DNA of 36,034 nucleotides from Phycisphaerales bacterium (GTDB lineage: Bacteria; Planctomycetota; Phycisphaerae; Phycisphaerales; SM1A02), in contig SIAM01000021.1 in NCBI GenBank assembly GCA_009691785.1, forward strand, positions 1 through 36,034, written 5' to 3'. The position numbers were made by a program, and so were the translations under genes. The notes beneath the pieces were generated by a model. That model was not told the origin of the DNA. It did no database searches and was given only the letters and a program-made list of their open reading frames with translations. Shown here piece by piece: positions 33,011 through 36,034 of this stretch. The stretch's first letter is position 1. The number at the start of each line of letters is the position of its first letter.

Positions 33011-33439
33011 TCAACGATGATGCATGGCGTTGATCAATCGGTCGCGCCCGAAGGCCTCGTCAAAATCAAACACGCCGCGAAAGTCATCAAATGAATCCTG
33101 CGGCGTCTTGCTCAACAAGCCCGCGTCGATCATGGCAAACACAATGCGGCCAAAATCATCCGTACGATGCACATGCCAACTTTGCAACACCACCGGCGCC
33201 AGCAAACCGTAACGCTCAATGGCGAATTCGCGCAGACCCATGCACAATTGCTGTCCAGAAATATGCCGATCCGCCTCGGATGATTCCAACCTTTGCGACC
33301 GTTCCACGGTTTGCGACAATCCTTCGCGCACAAATTGATACGCAATAGTTGGATAAGGCCCCGCCTTGGCGGCGAGTTGCTTCAAGTCAATATCCACATT
33401 GGGTGGCTGGTTTGATTGTTGCGTTTGCTCTGTCGACAC
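33011..33439 (-). CDS. Minf_1886 family (Verruco/Plancto-restricted) protein
   Basis: A 142-aa soluble protein with YPTIAYQFVREGLSQTV, HISGQQLCMGLREFAIERYG, WHVHRTDDFGRIVFAMIDAG, and KTPQDSFDDFRGVFDFDEAF. These match my memory of the Minf_1886/TIGR04138 family, reported from Verrucomicrobia and Planctomycetes, with no known function. The N-terminus is a short Gln/Asn-rich tail. The start is GTG 33439 with TAGATA (33449-33454) 9 nt upstream and no Shine-Dalgarno. It lies about 100 nt upstream of the AI-2E permease gene on the same strand. Confidence 0.85.
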   Translation of the reverse strand: MSTEQTQQSNQPPNVDIDLKQLAAKAGPYPTIAYQFVREGLSQTVERSQRLESSEADRHISGQQLCMGLREFAIERYGLLAPVVLQSWHVHRTDDFGRIVFAMIDAGLLSKTPQDSFDDFRGVFDFDEAFGRDRLINAMHHR

Positions 33440-33671
33440 GGTTGTTTTTATCTATCGGTTGAATGACTCTGGAAACTTGGATGCCAAGACTGCTGCGGCG
33501 CAAGCATAGGTGAACGACCAGCGCTCACTTTCAAGCCTAGGTTCAATTTCTCTTGGGTCAAGCACGCGCCCGCCAACTTTGGCAAGCCACCCGAAGCTAT
33601 CCCAAATGATCGCAACCTCGCGCCGCATGAATTACAGTCCTTTCGCCTCGTCGCGTTTCACTCACTTGCGC

Positions 33672-33677
33672 TACACT
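33672..33677 (+). promoter_or_regulatory. -10-like element of the OmpA lipoprotein gene
   Basis: GCGCTACACT, the same core as in the tRNA promoter. It predicts a leader of about 50 nt carrying GGAG (33723-33726) 8 nt before ATG 33735. The rest of the 295-bp gap back to the Minf_1886 gene shows no gene. Confidence 0.4.
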
Positions 33678-33734
33678 CCCCGCCTTAAGCGATCGCTAGA
33701 AATCGCATTCGACCCATTTACTGGAGAACCTTCG

Positions 33735-34595
33735 ATGGCCTGGAAGCGAATCACGTTCATTGCTCTTGTTCCTGTCTTGCTCGCCGCATGCGTACCTCAG
33801 CAGAAGTATGACGATTTGTTGACTGCTTACCGCGGTCAAGAACAAACTTTGTTGGCCACGCAAAGCGATTTGCAAACAGCGCGCACAAATGAAGAACGCC
33901 TTCGCGCGCAAATGGCCGCGGCGGCCGCTGACCTTGAAGCGTTGGCTGGTCTGCGCAACGGCGCCAAGGGCGACATTGACAAACTGCTCGCCGATTACGA
34001 ACGCTTGCTCAAACAAGTTGGTGAAATGGGCGTCGGTCCACTTCCAGCAGAGTTGAACAAAGCGCTCGCTGATTTGGCCGCGCAATATCCAGATGTGTTG
34101 ACCTTCGACGCGCGCGCAGGAATGTTGCGCTTCTCAAGCGACTTCACATTTGATTCTGGCTCTGTTGCAATCAAGCCAGCGGCAAAAACTTTAGTTGACA
34201 AACTCGCTGGCATTCTCAATCAATCATTGGCGCAGCAATTTGAAGTGAAAATTGTTGGCCACACCGACAATGTTCCAATTCGCCGCGTCGCCGCGCAGCA
34301 TCCAACCAACATGTATCTGTCGGCGCATCGCGCCATCAGTGTTCGTGACGCGCTTGTATCCGATGGCGTTGCCGCCAACCGCATGCAAGTGGCGGGCTAT
34401 GGCGAATATCGACCAGTGGTTGCCAACGGTGCCAATGGCGCCGCCGCCAACCGCCGCGTGGAAATTTTCCTAAGTCCAATGACCATTCCAATTATCGCAG
34501 GTGGCGATCCAACCGAAATGCCTTCCTCGGACGGATCGTCTAAGAAGGCGGCTCCGGTTCGCGCCAAGAGCAACGACGACGATCCGACCAAGTAA
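33735..34595 (+). CDS. OmpA-family peptidoglycan-binding lipoprotein
   Basis: A 286-aa protein from ATG 33735, chosen because GGAG lies 8 nt upstream and a lipoprotein signal begins there: WKRITFIALVPVLLAAC, with lipid-modified C19 in lipobox LAAC. Next is a coiled coil (about 25-90; TARTNEERLRAQMAAAAADL), then an OmpA/Pal C-terminal domain: DFTFDSGSVAIKP, VKIVGHTDNVPIRR, YLSAHRAISVRDAL, and GANGAAANRRVEIFLSP, with the Asp and Arg that bind diaminopimelate. The tail is Ser/Asp/Lys-rich. It probably tethers the outer membrane to peptidoglycan or acts as a MotB-like stator part. Presumably a substrate of the Lnt in this window. Confidence 0.9.
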   Translation: MAWKRITFIALVPVLLAACVPQQKYDDLLTAYRGQEQTLLATQSDLQTARTNEERLRAQMAAAAADLEALAGLRNGAKGDIDKLLADYERLLKQVGEMGVGPLPAELNKALADLAAQYPDVLTFDARAGMLRFSSDFTFDSGSVAIKPAAKTLVDKLAGILNQSLAQQFEVKIVGHTDNVPIRRVAAQHPTNMYLSAHRAISVRDALVSDGVAANRMQVAGYGEYRPVVANGANGAAANRRVEIFLSPMTIPIIAGGDPTEMPSSDGSSKKAAPVRAKSNDDDPTK

Positions 34596-34600
34596 ACACA

Positions 34601-34622
34601 ATTTGCGGTTCATACCGCAAAT
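34601..34622 (+). terminator. Hairpin just after the OmpA lipoprotein gene
   Basis: ATTTGCGG, loop TTCATA, CCGCAAAT: a perfect 8-bp stem beginning 6 nt after the stop. No T run follows, so it may stabilise the 3' end, with the stronger terminator 14 nt further on. Confidence 0.4.
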
Positions 34623-34635
34623 GAATATGTATTTT

Positions 34636-34674
34636 AAAGCGGCGATCCAAATTAAATGGGTCGCCGCTTTTGTT
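34636..34674 (+). terminator. Rho-independent terminator
   Basis: AAAGCGGCGA pairs perfectly with TCGCCGCTTT over 10 bp around a 15-nt loop, followed by TTTTGTT. This is the best intrinsic terminator in the window and closes the OmpA lipoprotein unit. Confidence 0.75.
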
Positions 34675-34847
34675 ATCGGGCTACCCAGTCCCCTCGCATC
34701 CACACTTGTAAATGCTTGCTATTTAACGATCTCAGATTCAGATTCTGTTCACAAAGCAAAAGGTTTTCATGATTTAGCAACTTTCTATTTGGATTTATCA
34801 GAAAGCGGAGTATGTTTGATTAAGTAGTTTACCGCCGGCTTCATCGC

Positions 34848-34878
34848 CCCGAGAAGGATTCTCGGGCACCGGACGGTG
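34848..34878 (+). other. Two adjacent leader hairpins before the lamin-tail gene
   Basis: CCCGAGAA-GGA-TTCTCGGG (34848-34866, 8 bp) is followed at once by CACC-GGAC-GGTG (34867-34878, 4 bp). They lie 28 nt before ATG 34906, in the 310-bp gap after the OmpA gene, which otherwise holds only the terminator hairpins. I match it to no riboswitch I know. Confidence 0.45.
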
Positions 34879-34905
34879 TAATGCATTTACTAGGGCCCCC
34901 AAATT

Positions 34906-36034
34906 ATGCGAACCAACCTCATCGCTGGACTTCTGTTAGCAACAACTTCCGCGGCGTTTGCGCAGCTCTTTCCACACATGAATGAACTCCGCGTGCAACA
35001 AACCGGTATCGACATGGAGATTTACGCCGAAATTAAAGGCGTGGCTGGAACCGATCTATCCACTTACACACTGATTGTCATTGGCAACGATGATTTCGCG
35101 ACTCCGCCGGCGCAGAACGGATACATCGAGAGCGCGGTTCAATTGTCAGGAGTCATTCCTGCAAGCGGCTACTACGTTGTGGCAGAACCTTCCTACTTGC
35201 TCACAACTCCAGACCTTTTTTCATTCTTGGATTTTCAAGCCGACAACAACAAGACCTATATGTTGGTGAAAGATTTCACCGGCGGAGTTGGCTCAATTGT
35301 TGACGCCAATTTTGATGGAACTCTTGACACAACTTTCTGGTCAAGCATTTCTTCATCTGTTGCGTTTGTTGCAAGCAGCACACAAGACGGCTTGTTTAGC
35401 GACTATGTCTACAGCACAACCAAGGTTGGCCCAGACGGCGGCTACTTGCCAAGCAAGGCACAGCGCTGTGAAGACACAGGCGCATGGGACATTGGTTTCG
35501 CCGCGGTTTCCGCCACAAGCGACACCCCTGGTGTTGCCAACCCCGTTTGCTCCACAAGCAATGTGGTCGTTCAACTCAATGAAGTTCGTATCGATCAACA
35601 AGGCACCGACAACGATGAATTCGCAGAGCTTTCTGGTGAGCCAGGCGCTGATCTGAGTTCACTCACCTATATTGTTATTGGTGACGGATCATCAACCACC
35701 AAGTCGGGTGTGATTGAATGCGTCATGCCACTCATCGGTAAGACCATGCCCGCAAATGGTCTTTTCTTAATCACAAGCAAAGTTACAGGTCAAGACGGTA
35801 TTGCCTTTGGCAAAACTGGCGACCTTCAGTCTACGACATTGGTGTTTGAAAACAGTGACAACGTCACGCACTTAATCGTCCGCAGTTTCACTGGAACATT
35901 GGCGCAAGACTTGGACACCAACGACGACGGCGCTCTTGAATTTACACCATGGGCTAGCGTTGTTGAAGGCTTGGCGGTATGCAACACCACCGCCCCCGCT
36001 CCGGTGACAAGCGAGTGGTGGTACACCCCTGTCA
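34906..36034 (+). CDS. Secreted protein with two lamin-tail-like domains (3' end outside window)
   Basis: An open frame of 376 codons from ATG 34906 runs off the window. Residues 1-19 are a signal peptide (LIAGLLLATTSAAFA). Two related segments follow: MNELRVQQTGIDMEIYAEI with DLSTYTLIVIGND (about 25-70) and VQLNEVRIDQQGTDNDEFAEL with DLSSLTYIVIGDG (about 223-265). The NE-x-R-x-D-x2-G-x-D-x-[ED]-x-x-E pattern and the later YIVIGDG are typical of bacterial lamin-tail domains, often found on exported nucleases and surface proteins. Catalytic parts, if any, would lie beyond the window. No Shine-Dalgarno precedes the ATG; it begins AAATT-ATG after a C run. Expected location is the cell surface or periplasm. 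Confidence 0.75.
   Translation, partial: MRTNLIAGLLLATTSAAFAQLFPHMNELRVQQTGIDMEIYAEIKGVAGTDLSTYTLIVIGNDDFATPPAQNGYIESAVQLSGVIPASGYYVVAEPSYLLTTPDLFSFLDFQADNNKTYMLVKDFTGGVGSIVDANFDGTLDTTFWSSISSSVAFVASSTQDGLFSDYVYSTTKVGPDGGYLPSKAQRCEDTGAWDIGFAAVSATSDTPGVANPVCSTSNVVVQLNEVRIDQQGTDNDEFAELSGEPGADLSSLTYIVIGDGSSTTKSGVIECVMPLIGKTMPANGLFLITSKVTGQDGIAFGKTGDLQSTTLVFENSDNVTHLIVRSFTGTLAQDLDTNDDGALEFTPWASVVEGLAVCNTTAPAPVTSEWWYTPV

Noticed and set aside
34621..34827. Possible 68-aa secreted peptide starting ATGAATATG
   Set aside because: It begins between two hairpins and runs through the terminator of the OmpA gene; no ribosome site and no family resemblance.

Overview
The window looks like a chromosomal segment of a planctomycete, most likely a Phycisphaerae-type lineage. 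Four things point there: a Minf_1886/TIGR04138-type protein (a family described as restricted to Verrucomicrobia and Planctomycetes) at 33011-33439, a small secreted protein ending in a PEP-CTERM-like PAPG...RRRR tail, a prepilin-like protein with a large unique C-terminal region, and an alternative GlmU-type nucleotidyltransferase. The presence of mreBCD argues against classical Planctomycetia such as Pirellula and fits Phycisphaerae. The taxonomic call is an inference from family content, not a phylogeny.

Layout. Left edge: the first 58 codons of a COG4889-type helicase/restriction protein on the minus strand, next to a tRNA-Asp/tRNA-Val pair. From 685 to 16530 every gene is on the minus strand. 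In transcription order these are pgk, a secreted thioredoxin-fold/TPR protein, rpe, accD and an Lnt-HEAT fusion (gaps of 65, 1, 6 and 19 nt), then an MreC-like coiled-coil protein, a 62-aa membrane protein, mreB, mreC and mreD, then a PEP-CTERM-like protein, a GlmU-like protein and polA. From 16663 the genes are mainly on the plus strand: miaA, topA, ispG plus a prepilin, a polyprenyl synthase, dxs, ffh, an OmpA-type lipoprotein and a lamin-tail-like secreted protein cut by the window end. They are interrupted by minus-strand genes for an MFS nucleoside-type transporter, an ExbB/MotA-like protein overlapping an FHA-GAF-SpoIIE phosphatase, an AI-2E-family permease and the Minf_1886 protein.

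Functionally most of this is housekeeping: isoprenoid precursors (dxs, ispG, prenyl synthase), envelope shape and lipoprotein maturation (mreBCD, lnt, OmpA lipoprotein), fatty acid synthesis (accD), central carbon (pgk, rpe), replication and repair (polA, topA), tRNA modification (miaA) and protein targeting (ffh).

The most unusual points are: Lnt fused in frame to a HEAT-repeat domain through a stretch that reads like a complete lipoprotein signal peptide; an MreC-like second protein just upstream of mreB; a recurring -10-like hexamer placed 5-10 nt before start codons that lack Shine-Dalgarno sequences, suggesting widespread leaderless mRNAs; an ExbB-like protein translationally coupled to an FHA-GAF-PP2C phosphatase; and a 45-bp tandem repeat upstream of the GlmU-like gene. 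No CRISPR array, insertion sequence or prophage was seen. All calls rest on reading motifs by eye; no database search was possible.
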